Both the position numbers and the translations under genes were made by a program. Positions 44,375-52,790 of a stretch of DNA of 64,000 nt are shown in pieces. Origin of the DNA: Pseudomonadota bacterium. Its GTDB lineage: Bacteria; Pseudomonadota; Alphaproteobacteria; Sphingomonadales; Govanellaceae. The notes under the pieces were generated by a model, which saw only the letters and a list, made by a program, of their open reading frames with translations, ran no database searches and was not told the DNA's origin. The stretch spans positions 62,001-126,000 of the forward strand of contig QEVO01000004.1 of NCBI GenBank assembly GCA_003577275.1. Direction: 5' to 3'. Every line of letters begins with the position of its first letter. Position 1 is the first letter of the stretch.

Positions 44375-45778
44375 TCAGCGAGTGATATTGATGACTTGGC
44401 GTTGCGTAAATTCCTCCAAGCCGGCCTGGCCGAATTCAACGCCGATACCCGATTGCTTGGCGCCGCCAAAGGGAATGTGCGGCGCAAGGTCGATGTGGCT
44501 GTTGATCCATACCGTGCCGGCCTCGATACGCTCCGCCAACTCCTTGCCGCGCTTCAGATCAGTTGTCCACACCGACCCGCCCAAGCCGTAAGGCGTAGCA
44601 TTGGCGCGCTTGATGGCGTCATCGACATCTTTGTATTTGATGACCGGCAGCACCGGGCCAAACTGCTCTTCATCGACGATCTTGGTGCCTTCGGCGACAT
44701 CGCGCACCACGGTGGGGCGGATGAAGTAGCCAGGGCGATCCAAGACATCGCCGCCGGCGATGACCTTGCCGTTTTTCTTGGCGTCAGCCAGAAAGCCCTT
44801 CACTTTTTCATACTGCATCTTGTTTTGCAGCGGGCCGATGGCCGTACCCTGCTCCAGGCCGTCGCCGACAACCGCGTTATTGGCGATCTTGGCCAACTCA
44901 TCGCACAGTTTATCATAAATCGACTCGTGGGCGTAAACCCGCTTGATGGCAAGGCACACCTGACCGGCGTTCATGAACGCGCCGCCAAAGATTTTCGGCG
45001 CGACTTTTGCCGGATCGACATCGTTCAAGACGATCGCCGCATCGTTGCCGCCCAACTCCAAGGTCAGCCGCTTCAAGGTCTCGGCAACGCTGGCCATCAC
45101 CTTCTTGCCGGTGTCTGATGAGCCGGTAAACGAAATCTTGGCGATATCCTTATGCTTGGTCATCGCTGCGCCAAGATCGTTCTGGTCGGTGATGATATTG
45201 ACAACGCCGGCCGGGAAGATCTCGGCCATGAGCTCGCCGAGCCGCAGCGTGGTAAGCGGCGTGGTCGGCGCCGGCTTGGCGACCACGGTGTTGCCGGCCA
45301 AGAGCGCCACCGGCAGCTTGAAGGAAACAATCAGCACCGGGAAATTCCAGGGAATGATCGCGCCAATGACGCCCAAGGGCCGGCGATGCATTTCAACGAG
45401 CTTTTCCTTGGTATCCTCGATCACTTCCACCGGCAGATTGAGGGTAGCGAAATAACGGACAAAACCTGCGGTAGCGCCGATTTCCCACTGCGCTTCCGGC
45501 AATGGCTTGCCTTGCTCCTGGGTCAGCAGGCGCGCCAATTCACCGGCATGTTCATCGATCTTGTCGGCCAATTTATTGAGGAGCTTTTTGCGCTCCTCGA
45601 TGCTGGTCTGCGACCACTTGGGAAACGCCGCCTTGGCGGCTGCGACTGCTTCATTGAGCTGTTTTTCTGAGGCGCGAGGGCATTTGGTGATGACCTCCTC
45701 GGTTGCCGGATTGATGACGTCCATGGTCTGGTCGCCATCGACAAGTTTGCCGCCGATCAGTAATTTGAACGCTGTCAT
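44375..45778 (-). CDS. NAD(P)-dependent aldehyde dehydrogenase
   Basis: Oxidises an aldehyde to the acid. Catalytic Cys in NAGQVCLAIKR and Glu in LELGGNDAAIV; the nucleotide site has PWNFPVLIVSFKLPVALLAGNTVVAKPA and FTGSSDTGKKVM. The 467-residue length is normal. GGAG lies eight bases before the ATG. In this operon the likely substrate is the aldehyde formed by the TTQ amine dehydrogenase, for example an arylacetaldehyde, which would have to enter the cytosol. Confidence 0.92.
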   Translation of the reverse strand: MTAFKLLIGGKLVDGDQTMDVINPATEEVITKCPRASEKQLNEAVAAAKAAFPKWSQTSIEERKKLLNKLADKIDEHAGELARLLTQEQGKPLPEAQWEIGATAGFVRYFATLNLPVEVIEDTKEKLVEMHRRPLGVIGAIIPWNFPVLIVSFKLPVALLAGNTVVAKPAPTTPLTTLRLGELMAEIFPAGVVNIITDQNDLGAAMTKHKDIAKISFTGSSDTGKKVMASVAETLKRLTLELGGNDAAIVLNDVDPAKVAPKIFGGAFMNAGQVCLAIKRVYAHESIYDKLCDELAKIANNAVVGDGLEQGTAIGPLQNKMQYEKVKGFLADAKKNGKVIAGGDVLDRPGYFIRPTVVRDVAEGTKIVDEEQFGPVLPVIKYKDVDDAIKRANATPYGLGGSVWTTDLKRGKELAERIEAGTVWINSHIDLAPHIPFGGAKQSGIGVEFGQAGLEEFTQRQVINITR

Positions 45779-45811
45779 GACTTCACTCCTTCGGGTAATT
45801 CTTCCACATCA

Positions 45812-47503
45812 TCAGGCGGTTTTTGCTTCACGCCGCCCTAGTTCCTTCGACATTTCTTCCCGCATGACGAATTTTTGCACCTTGCCGGTGACCGTCATCG
45901 GGAATTCACGGACAAATCGAATGTGCTTTGGCACCTTATAATGGGCGATCTGTCCTTTGCAGAAGGACGCCACGCCTTCCGCCGTCAACGTTTCCCCATC
46001 TTTTAATTTGATCCAGGCGCACACTTCCTCGCCATATTTATGATCAGGCACGCCGAACACCTGGACGTCCTGAATGGCGGGGTGGCGATAGAGAAATTCC
46101 TCGATTTCGCGGGGATAGACGTTCTCGCCGCCGCGAATGATCATGTCCTTGACCCGGCCGACGATGTTGCAGTAGCCGGCCTCATCGATGGTGGCGAGAT
46201 CGCCGGTATGCATCCAGCCGCCGGCGTCCACCGCGTCCCTGGTTTTCTCCTCGTCGTTCCAATAGCCGCGCATGACGCTATAGCCGCGGGTCAAGAGCTC
46301 GCCCCGCTCGCCCCGCGCCATGGTGCGCCCTTCCTCATCGATGATCTTAACCTCGATGAAGGGATGCACGCGGCCCACCGATCCCACTTTCTTATCCAAA
46401 GGATCATCGGGCAAGGTCTGGAAGCTGACTGGGCTCGTCTCCGTCATGCCGTAGCAGATGGTGACGTCCTTCATGTGCATTTCGGCGATCACCCGCTTCA
46501 TCACCTCCACCGGACAGGGCGAGCCGGCCATGACGCCGGTGCGCAAGCTGGAGAGATCGAATTTCTTGAACTCGGGGTGCTCCAGCTCGGCGATGAACAT
46601 GGTGGGCACGCCGTAAAGCGCCGTGCAGCGCTCGCGCTCCACGGTTTGCAGCACACTTAAGGGATCGAACGCCTCGCCCGGGAACACCATGGCCGCGCCG
46701 TGGGTGACGCAGTTTAATACCCCCATCACCATGCCGAAGCAGTGATACAAGGGCACCGGGACGCACAGACGATCTTGGTCGGTAAAGCGCTGACCCTCGC
46801 CGACGAAATAACCGTTATTGAGGATATTGTGGTGAGTCAGCGTCGCCCCCTTGGGAAAGCCGGTGGTGCCCGAGGTGAACTGAATATTGATGGGATCATC
46901 GGGGCTGAAGGTCTCCGCGAGCGCAGCCAGTCGCGCCCGGCTTTGCGCATCAGCCGCCTTGGCGATGGCGCCGTAAGCCATGAAGCCCGCCGGCGGGTGA
47001 TCGCCCAGGGTGGCTAAGAGCTTCAAGTCGGGCAGCCGGTCGGCATGGAGCGCGCCGGGATCACACAGATCGACCTCCGGGGCGAGTTCGCGAATCATCG
47101 CCACATAGTCCGACGATTTGAATGCGGGGGCGAGGATCAGCGCCTTGCAGCCGACCTTGTTCAGCGCATATTCCAGCTCCGCCGTCCGGTAGGCCGGGTT
47201 GATATTAACCAGAATGAGCCCCGCCTTGGCGGTGGCGAACTGAGTAATTACCCACTCCGCCCGATTGGGCGACCAGATGCCGATGCGATCGCCGGCTTCA
47301 AGTCCCAACTTGACCAAACCCGCCGCCATGTCCTCAGCCGCCGTCTTCAGCGCGGCATAGGTCAGGCGCACTCCCTGATGGGGGACGATGAGGGCTTCGT
47401 TGTCGGGCCAGCGCGCCGCCGCATCATCGAGCGCCTGGCCGATGGTTTTATACATCAAGGGCGTCGTGCTGACGCCGCAGACATAGCTTTGATCTCTTAA
47501 CAC
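45812..47503 (-). CDS. AMP-forming acyl-CoA synthetase, ACSF2/FadD-like
   Basis: Second CoA ligase of the block, 563 residues and from a different subfamily than the one at 41153. Phosphate loop [13 protein letters not shown], motif [42 protein letters not shown], and a terminal [12 protein letters not shown] with the adenylating Lys. The start appears to be a GTG at 47503 with GAGG upstream; an internal ATG (MYKTIGQ) is possible. It is separated from the TonB receptor gene by a spacer with a strong hairpin. Substrate unknown; medium- to long-chain or aryl acids are typical. Confidence 0.9.
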   Translation of the reverse strand: MLRDQSYVCGVSTTPLMYKTIGQALDDAAARWPDNEALIVPHQGVRLTYAALKTAAEDMAAGLVKLGLEAGDRIGIWSPNRAEWVITQFATAKAGLILVNINPAYRTAELEYALNKVGCKALILAPAFKSSDYVAMIRELAPEVDLCDPGALHADRLPDLKLLATLGDHPPAGFMAYGAIAKAADAQSRARLAALAETFSPDDPINIQFTSGTTGFPKGATLTHHNILNNGYFVGEGQRFTDQDRLCVPVPLYHCFGMVMGVLNCVTHGAAMVFPGEAFDPLSVLQTVERERCTALYGVPTMFIAELEHPEFKKFDLSSLRTGVMAGSPCPVEVMKRVIAEMHMKDVTICYGMTETSPVSFQTLPDDPLDKKVGSVGRVHPFIEVKIIDEEGRTMARGERGELLTRGYSVMRGYWNDEEKTRDAVDAGGWMHTGDLATIDEAGYCNIVGRVKDMIIRGGENVYPREIEEFLYRHPAIQDVQVFGVPDHKYGEEVCAWIKLKDGETLTAEGVASFCKGQIAHYKVPKHIRFVREFPMTVTGKVQKFVMREEMSKELGRREAKTA

Positions 47504-47547
47504 CTTACAGCCTCGGCTTATTGTTTTTTCCTCACCCAGATAGGCTG

Positions 47548-47580
47548 GGCCGGGGCGGTACAGTTTATACCACCCCGGCC
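47548..47580. promoter_or_regulatory. Strong G+C hairpin between TonB receptor and CoA ligase genes
   Basis: GGCCGGGGCGGT and ACCACCCCGGCC pair over 12 bp with one mismatch around a 9-base loop. No U-run follows on either strand, so it is more likely an mRNA processing or stabilising stem than a terminator. Confidence 0.5.
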
Positions 47581-47641
47581 ACAGCGACAGCAGGGAAATT
47601 ACCTATAACGCCCTGAGCGACCCCCTCACCCTAACCCTTTC

Positions 47642-47745
47642 CCCCTGGAAGGGGGAGAGGTATAGGCGAAAACGGGCGGTAGCGCAAGACCCCTGTAAGA
47701 GAGACCACCCCTGGAAGGGGGAGAGGTATAGGCGAAAACGGGCGG
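47642..47745. repeat. Perfect 38-bp direct repeat downstream of the TonB receptor gene
   Basis: The same 38 bases, beginning CCCCTGGAAGGGGGAGAGG and ending AAAACGGGCGG, occur at 47642-47679 and 47708-47745, 66 bp apart. Each copy starts with a CCCCTGGAAGGGG hairpin, related to the CCCTCTCC/GGAGAGGG repeats at 6336 and 30838. Confidence 0.9.
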
Positions 47746-47759
47746 CTGAGCTACTTCCT

Positions 47760-50126
47760 TTAGAAGGAGTAGCTGAGGTTTGCGCCCCAGGTGCGCGGCC
47801 GTCCGTAATACTGTTCAATAAGGCCAAAGAGCCCGCCGTTGCTGACGCTGCCCGACAAATCAAAGGTCTGGACCACGTATTCCTTGTCGGTGAAGTTCTG
47901 GACAAAGAACCGCATGCTCCATTTCTCGTCTTCCGAGAACCAGGTGACCGAAGCATTGCCGATGAAATAGCCGCTTTCGGTGGAAGCCGGGAAATTGGTC
48001 AACGCGAAGTGGTGCTTGGCGCGGTACATACCGTCCACCTGGAAGGCCACGCTGCCGCTATTGGCCATGAACACTTCATAGCGCAAGAGGCCATTCAAGT
48101 TCCACTTCGGCGTCTGCACCGGCTTGACCGTGGCGCCCGGCAACAACGCCAGCACGTCACCGATGCCATCGCCATCGGTATCCGCATCAATAGTCAAGCC
48201 CGGTACGTTCTTAACCTTGGGATCAATATAGGAAATACCGAACTGCATATCGAGCCCCTTGACCGGCGCCGCCTGGACTTCCACCTCGAAGCCCTTGACC
48301 TTGGCGTCGGCGTTCAAGGTGGAGGTATCAAGGCCGATGATGGAGAAGGCCTGATAGTTGTTGTAGTCATAATAATACGCCGCACCATTGATCCGTACCC
48401 GGCGGTTGGCGCTGTCCCATTTGAAGCCCACTTCAAAGGCGTCAAGCTTTTCCGGATCATAAGTCATGAACGCATCGCTGAGCGCGAAGGGGCTCGGGAA
48501 CAACGGCGCATTATAGCCGCCCGATTTCACGCCGCGGTTCCAACTGGCGTAAGTCAATAGGTTGTCGACGGGCTTGAAGTTCACCTGCACCCGGGCCGAC
48601 CAGTTGCCATCCTTGCGGCTCGAGGAATACGGGGATTCTGGCAAGGCATCGCCGACAATCGTCGCGTTGGGGTCCATGCCGCTGGTAGACGTGTCCTGGA
48701 ACCACATCAGGTAATTATGGTAGAGGTGTGATTTCTTTTCCTCGATCCAGCGGAAGCCGCCGATCAACGTGATTTGATCCGAAACTTCATATTCCAACTG
48801 TCCGAACAACGACCAGGTTTCGGTATTGGTAGCGTACGGATTGCGCAGGCCATTGAAGCCCAGTTCTTCCAAGGTCAAGCCAATAGCCTCATCACCGAAT
48901 ACGCCAGCGTCCGCCAGCGCCTGGAACAGCCCCCGCATAATGCCGCCGTTGGAATCCCGGACTTTCAAATCCATGTAATAGAAGCCGGCGACCCACTTCA
49001 GCTTATCCGCTTCGCCATTAAGCCGGATCTCCTGGGAGAACTGCTCGGTATCGGTGGTCAGGAAGAACTGGAAGTAATCCACCGGCGAGGCGTCCGAATC
49101 CTCGATGTAGTCGCGCTTCACCGTCTGGAAGTCGGTGATGCTGGTCAAGGTGGCGAAGTCCATGTTCCACTTCAGCGTGCCGCTGTAGCCATAGGTGTCC
49201 AGTTCGTTATGGCCGGGCGTGTCATAGTCACCGGCGTACACATCGTCATCCAGGTCGACATAGCCGCCCAGGTCGGGATTGGGCACGCCGGGCGTCGCCT
49301 CGCCGGTCGGGAAAATGGCGGAGGCGTATTCAAAGAAGCCGGTGCGGATGTCCTGCTGGCCGAAGCGGGCGTTGAGCAGAATTTCCACGTCCTCGTTCGG
49401 CTGGAACAGCGCTTGCAAGCGACCGGCGGATTCGTTGGCGTTGTTAAGATCATCCTGCGGCCGCAGGCGATTCTCCACATAGCCGCCGCCCTGATGGGTG
49501 GCAAACGAGGCGCGCAGCGCCACTTTATCACTCACCGGTACGCCAACCGCGCCTTGGAACTTCATGCGGTTGAAGCGGCCGTAGGTGATGCTGCCAAAAC
49601 CATTGAATTCATCGAGGCTCGGCTTCACGGTAATGTAATGCACCAGGCCGCCGGTGGCGTTGCGGCCAAACAGCGTGCCTTGCGGGCCGCGCAGCAATTC
49701 GACGCGCTCGACATCAAACAACAGGAAGCCGGCGCCCGACATCTGGCTGATGTAAACTTCGTCGACATAAATGGCGACCGGGCTTTCGACGTTGGTGGTG
49801 AAATCGTTGTTGGCGACGCCGCGGATGCCGATGGCGTAGTTCGCCTCGCCGTTCGGCTGCATGGTGCTGATGCCGGCGGCCAGGGCGGTCACTTCCTGGG
49901 CATTGGTGAAGCCCAGCGCCCGGATCTGCTCATTTGAATACGTGGACATCGAAATGCCGACATCCTGAGCGCTTTGCTCGCGCTTTTGCGCGGTGACCAG
50001 CACTTCGCCGATCAGGACGGAATCGCCCTGCGCCAGCGCCAGTCCTGGAATTGCCAGGATAAGCGCCGAGGCGGCAACGCCACCAAAAAGATACTGACGC
50101 GTATGCTTACTGTGTCGACCTAACAT
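47760..50126 (-). CDS. TonB-dependent outer-membrane receptor
   Basis: Energised outer-membrane transporter of 788 residues. Signal peptide (about 1-33), then EVLVTAQKREQSAQDVGIS (the N-terminal start of the plug, as in CirA/FyuA-like receptors), plug landmarks YVDEVYISQMSGAGFLLFDVERVELLRGPQGTLFGRNATGG, and a long beta-barrel ending in LSYSF with the terminal Phe. AGGAGGAGACG precedes the ATG. It sits between the cytochrome and CoA ligase genes on the same strand, so it probably imports the operon's substrate or a needed cofactor or metal. Receptors of this group in Alphaproteobacteria often take up plant or aromatic compounds; that is only suggestive. Confidence 0.92.
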   Translation of the reverse strand: MLGRHSKHTRQYLFGGVAASALILAIPGLALAQGDSVLIGEVLVTAQKREQSAQDVGISMSTYSNEQIRALGFTNAQEVTALAAGISTMQPNGEANYAIGIRGVANNDFTTNVESPVAIYVDEVYISQMSGAGFLLFDVERVELLRGPQGTLFGRNATGGLVHYITVKPSLDEFNGFGSITYGRFNRMKFQGAVGVPVSDKVALRASFATHQGGGYVENRLRPQDDLNNANESAGRLQALFQPNEDVEILLNARFGQQDIRTGFFEYASAIFPTGEATPGVPNPDLGGYVDLDDDVYAGDYDTPGHNELDTYGYSGTLKWNMDFATLTSITDFQTVKRDYIEDSDASPVDYFQFFLTTDTEQFSQEIRLNGEADKLKWVAGFYYMDLKVRDSNGGIMRGLFQALADAGVFGDEAIGLTLEELGFNGLRNPYATNTETWSLFGQLEYEVSDQITLIGGFRWIEEKKSHLYHNYLMWFQDTSTSGMDPNATIVGDALPESPYSSSRKDGNWSARVQVNFKPVDNLLTYASWNRGVKSGGYNAPLFPSPFALSDAFMTYDPEKLDAFEVGFKWDSANRRVRINGAAYYYDYNNYQAFSIIGLDTSTLNADAKVKGFEVEVQAAPVKGLDMQFGISYIDPKVKNVPGLTIDADTDGDGIGDVLALLPGATVKPVQTPKWNLNGLLRYEVFMANSGSVAFQVDGMYRAKHHFALTNFPASTESGYFIGNASVTWFSEDEKWSMRFFVQNFTDKEYVVQTFDLSGSVSNGGLFGLIEQYYGRPRTWGANLSYSF

Positions 50127-50187
50127 CGTCTCCTCCTCCGTTTGTCAAAGTTTCATTCAGAGCGACAATAGCGTCACTCCAACAGGC

Positions 50188-50628
50188 TTACCGGTTTTCC
50201 CCAGCCGCTTCCATTGAGCGCATTTTTTCCAGTAATTGCTGTCGCATGTCGGCCGCTTCGACAATATACGGCCGCTCGCGCAGGGCTCCTATTTCCTGCG
50301 CGGTATATGGTTTGAAATTTGCCGGCAAATGCTCCTTGTCGTAGGTTTGCAGCATCCAGTTGACAAGTTCCGCCAGCGCCGTGTCATCCAACCCGGCATT
50401 GGCCACGCCCGGAACCTTGCCGACATATTCACGCCCGCCGTCCACGCTAAGGAAACGGGATACGATCCCGACCATGCTCGGCGCGCCGTCGGCGCTGCCG
50501 CTGCCGTCGGGCAGATGACAGCCCTGGCAATGCAGCATCCAGTTGTTCTTGGCGGTAGACGGATTGTCGACGCCGACAAAGCCGGCGGCGGCAAGGACGA
50601 TCATAGCAGCGGCAGCGCTCCCCATCAT
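50188..50628 (-). CDS. Monohaem cytochrome c, second of the amine dehydrogenase cluster
   Basis: Exported class I cytochrome c of 146 residues. The haem site is C34-Q-G-C37-H38; a hydrophobic leader (1-20) exports it. The sixth ligand may be a Met in NWMLQTYD or PSMVGI. Its ATG overlaps the stop of the preceding cytochrome gene by four bases (ATGA). Probable acceptor or relay of electrons from the TTQ enzyme toward the oxidase. One haem motif only, so it is not a MauG. Confidence 0.9.
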   Translation of the reverse strand: MMGSAAAAMIVLAAAGFVGVDNPSTAKNNWMLHCQGCHLPDGSGSADGAPSMVGIVSRFLSVDGGREYVGKVPGVANAGLDDTALAELVNWMLQTYDKEHLPANFKPYTAQEIGALRERPYIVEAADMRQQLLEKMRSMEAAGENR

Positions 50629-51086
50629 TTGCTGTTTCCTTCATCGAGCGGCGGCCGAACCTTGAGCACGGCATTGGGCGTCAAGCCGGCCGTCTGGGCT
50701 TTCAGGCTTGCCACTTCTTCTGTTGTAAATGGCTTTGCCTTACCTTGGGGCGGAAACGTCGTCATAAGATAGTTCAAGAGCGCGGCCAGGTCATCATCTG
50801 AAAATTCATGGCCCTGGGCCGGCATCATGCCGCGATAGCTTTCACCGTTGACCTCCAGCTTGCCCATCACCCCCTTGGTGATCACCGCCACCAAGTAGGC
50901 GCGGCCTTCCGGCGAAATGCCGAAATGGCCGATATGGTCAGCAAGCGGCGGATAGGTGCCCGGCACCCCCTCCCCGGTCGGCAGGTGGCAGGCGGCGCAG
51001 CGGGTATAGAGATCAGCGCCGTCTGCGGCGATGGCCGGTACGCTACTCAACAGCAACGTAATTGCGGCGGTAAACACCCGCCTCAT
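50625..51086 (-). CDS. Monohaem cytochrome c, first of the amine dehydrogenase cluster
   Basis: Exported cytochrome c of 153 residues: signal peptide (1-20, AIA cleavage site), haem motif C30-A-A-C33-H34 and a likely Met ligand in YRGMMPAQGHEFSDDDLAALLNYL. It overlaps the end of mauA by four bases, so translation is coupled. The close coupling to the small subunit suggests it is the immediate electron acceptor, the role played by amicyanin or azurin in known TTQ systems; neither copper protein is encoded here. Confidence 0.92.
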   Translation of the reverse strand: MRRVFTAAITLLLSSVPAIAADGADLYTRCAACHLPTGEGVPGTYPPLADHIGHFGISPEGRAYLVAVITKGVMGKLEVNGESYRGMMPAQGHEFSDDDLAALLNYLMTTFPPQGKAKPFTTEEVASLKAQTAGLTPNAVLKVRPPLDEGNSK

Positions 51087-51640
51087 TTTTTCTCCTCATC
51101 CATGGCGTAGCCGATGATCACCGCCGTCGAGCAGGTATAGACGCTGCTCTTGGTATTCAGGCACCAGTTGGTATCGTTATTGGCCGATGGCCGGTACATG
51201 GGCAAATCGCTTTCGTTGCGGTTGCACATGCAGCGGCCGCAACTGGTCAGGCCGCAGCAGTCATTATAGGAAATAATATAATTTCTGTTATCCGCCGGAT
51301 TGCGGCAGGAGCCGATCCAGGTGATGGGCGACATCTCGGTGCCGGGCGGGCAGGCGCTGGCGCTGCCGCCGCAGCAACTGCACAAAAAGCCATCGATGCC
51401 GCAATAGCGCCAGTAGTCGCAGCTCGCCGGATCCCCCGGATCCTGGGGGTCGCCGGTGGATTGCGGCAGAACGCCGGGATATCCAGACCCAGCGCCGCCG
51501 CTGGCTCGCGCCACCGGCAACAGCGGCAGGCCGGTGGCTCCCACCAGAATGCCGCCCAGCGCCGTCAACAGGCTGCGTCGTGATGTGCCTTGCGCGAGGC
51601 GACGGGTCGCCCGCTCGGTCATGCGATCAAGAATGGCCAT
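51083..51640 (-). CDS. mauA: TTQ amine dehydrogenase small (beta) subunit
   Basis: Catalytic subunit carrying tryptophan tryptophylquinone. A twin-Arg export signal (SRRSLLTALGG, about 20-47) precedes the mature chain. The TTQ-forming tryptophans are W108 (TWIGSC) and W159 (DTNWC); their spacing of 51 residues equals that of W57/W108 in Paracoccus methylamine dehydrogenase. The catalytic Asp is D127 in YNDCC. Fourteen Cys lie in the mature region (the Paracoccus protein has 12), with extra Cys in CSCC and TSCGRC. This and the large subunit favour the aromatic amine dehydrogenase branch over methylamine dehydrogenase. GGGAGG precedes the ATG; the start overlaps mauD by 14 bases. Confidence 0.95.
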   Translation of the reverse strand: MAILDRMTERATRRLAQGTSRRSLLTALGGILVGATGLPLLPVARASGGAGSGYPGVLPQSTGDPQDPGDPASCDYWRYCGIDGFLCSCCGGSASACPPGTEMSPITWIGSCRNPADNRNYIISYNDCCGLTSCGRCMCNRNESDLPMYRPSANNDTNWCLNTKSSVYTCSTAVIIGYAMDEEKK

Positions 51641-52253
51641 GGCCGCCTCCCTTTGTTGTGGATGCGCGCGCCGACAGAAAATCCTGAATGGAGCCGACGC
51701 CGCGTTCCTTAGCCTCGAATAAACTTTCCAGATGTTCCCGCGAGTTGACGATGCCGAAGGCGGCTATTTTGCCCGCCTCGTCGATGAGCACGCCATAGGG
51801 CAGCTTGCCCACGCCCAGCGCCCGGCCCAACGGCTCGGACAGCACGTAGGCAAAGTCCTGCAATCCTTCATGATCGATAAAGGCGCGGTGCGCCGCCGCC
51901 GGCCCATCGCTCGCCAGCACGATATCCAGCCACTGGGCTTCCGATTTGCGCACCGACTTTAAGATCGGCAGCAAGGTTTTGCAGATCGGGCAGTCCGGCG
52001 CCAGGAAGAACAACAGGCGGCTCTTGCCCTCGCCGGCGTTGCGCAAGTCGATCACCCGGCCGTCGAGCGTCGGCGCGGAAATCGGCGGCGCATCCTCGCC
52101 GACTTTGAGGCGGGCGTTGACGGCCAGCGCGCCGGCCGGCGCTACCCGCTCGTAAAGTATGCCGACCTGACGGGCGAGCGCAATGACCGCAAGGCCAAGG
52201 CCGATCACCGCCAGCCACAGCAGTCCTTGGGAGATCAGCACGGCTTCTGTCAT
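51627..52253 (-). CDS. mauD: MauD, thioredoxin-like accessory protein
   Basis: Needed in known systems to form the six or more disulfides of the small subunit. The 208-residue protein has an N-terminal membrane anchor (about 8-28) and a periplasmic thioredoxin-like domain with C88-P-I-C91, then LPYGVLIDEAGKIAAFGIVNSREHLESL. The frame is open much further upstream, but ATG 52253 overlaps the mauE stop by four bases and gives the family N-terminus. Confidence 0.94.
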   Translation of the reverse strand: MTEAVLISQGLLWLAVIGLGLAVIALARQVGILYERVAPAGALAVNARLKVGEDAPPISAPTLDGRVIDLRNAGEGKSRLLFFLAPDCPICKTLLPILKSVRKSEAQWLDIVLASDGPAAAHRAFIDHEGLQDFAYVLSEPLGRALGVGKLPYGVLIDEAGKIAAFGIVNSREHLESLFEAKERGVGSIQDFLSARASTTKGGGHGHS

Positions 52254-52786
52254 GCACGGGCCTCCGTTGCGACAATGCGGGCGCGGGTGGCGGCCAGCGC
52301 CTCCAGTGCGGTGTAAAGAACAAAGAAGGCGCCGCCGGCGGCGAGCGCATTGCCCCACGCCATCGCAGGAAGAACAACGGTCTTTTCCACCATCGCCACG
52401 CCCAAAGCCAAAATCACCAGTATGCCATTGCGCCACACTAGGGTGTTGCTCGGCGGCCGGGCGCCGAACAGCGAACAGCCGCAATCATCGGCATGAGCGC
52501 CGCGGCGCGCTCCAATCGCCAAAACCACGCCATAGAGCGCCAACAGGCCCGCCGCCGCCAGCCCTGCCGGCGCGCGGGTAGCTTCCATAAGAAGACCGAC
52601 CCCAAGACCGAGCTCGAGGAGGGGGAGGACGATCACAGCAACCTTGCGCCCCCATAAGGGGAGAAGGCGCTGCGACTCAAGCACGGCCGCAAAATGACCG
52701 AGGTCGGCAAACTTATGGATGGCCGCACCCAAAAACAGCAGGCCAAGAAAGGCGCCGGCGGCCACGAGATAGACGGACCCCAGCAC
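52250..52786 (-). CDS. mauE: MauE, membrane accessory protein
   Basis: Inner-membrane protein of 178 residues with four predicted helices in the MauE/DoxX-like fold; GAAIHKFADLGHFAAVLESQRLLP is the family opening and DDCGCSLFG carries a Cys pair that could exchange disulfides with MauD. Known to be required for amine dehydrogenase small-subunit maturation. Four bases separate it from mauB and it overlaps mauD by four. Confidence 0.94.
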   Translation of the reverse strand: MLGSVYLVAAGAFLGLLFLGAAIHKFADLGHFAAVLESQRLLPLWGRKVAVIVLPLLELGLGVGLLMEATRAPAGLAAAGLLALYGVVLAIGARRGAHADDCGCSLFGARPPSNTLVWRNGILVILALGVAMVEKTVVLPAMAWGNALAAGGAFFVLYTALEALAATRARIVATEARA

Positions 52787-52790
52787 CGCC

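Noticed and set aside
48774..49937. 387-codon plus-strand frame
   Set aside because: Antisense to the TonB receptor gene.
50188..51086. MauG among the cytochrome genes
   Set aside because: Each protein has a single CxxCH and is far too short for a dihaem MauG.
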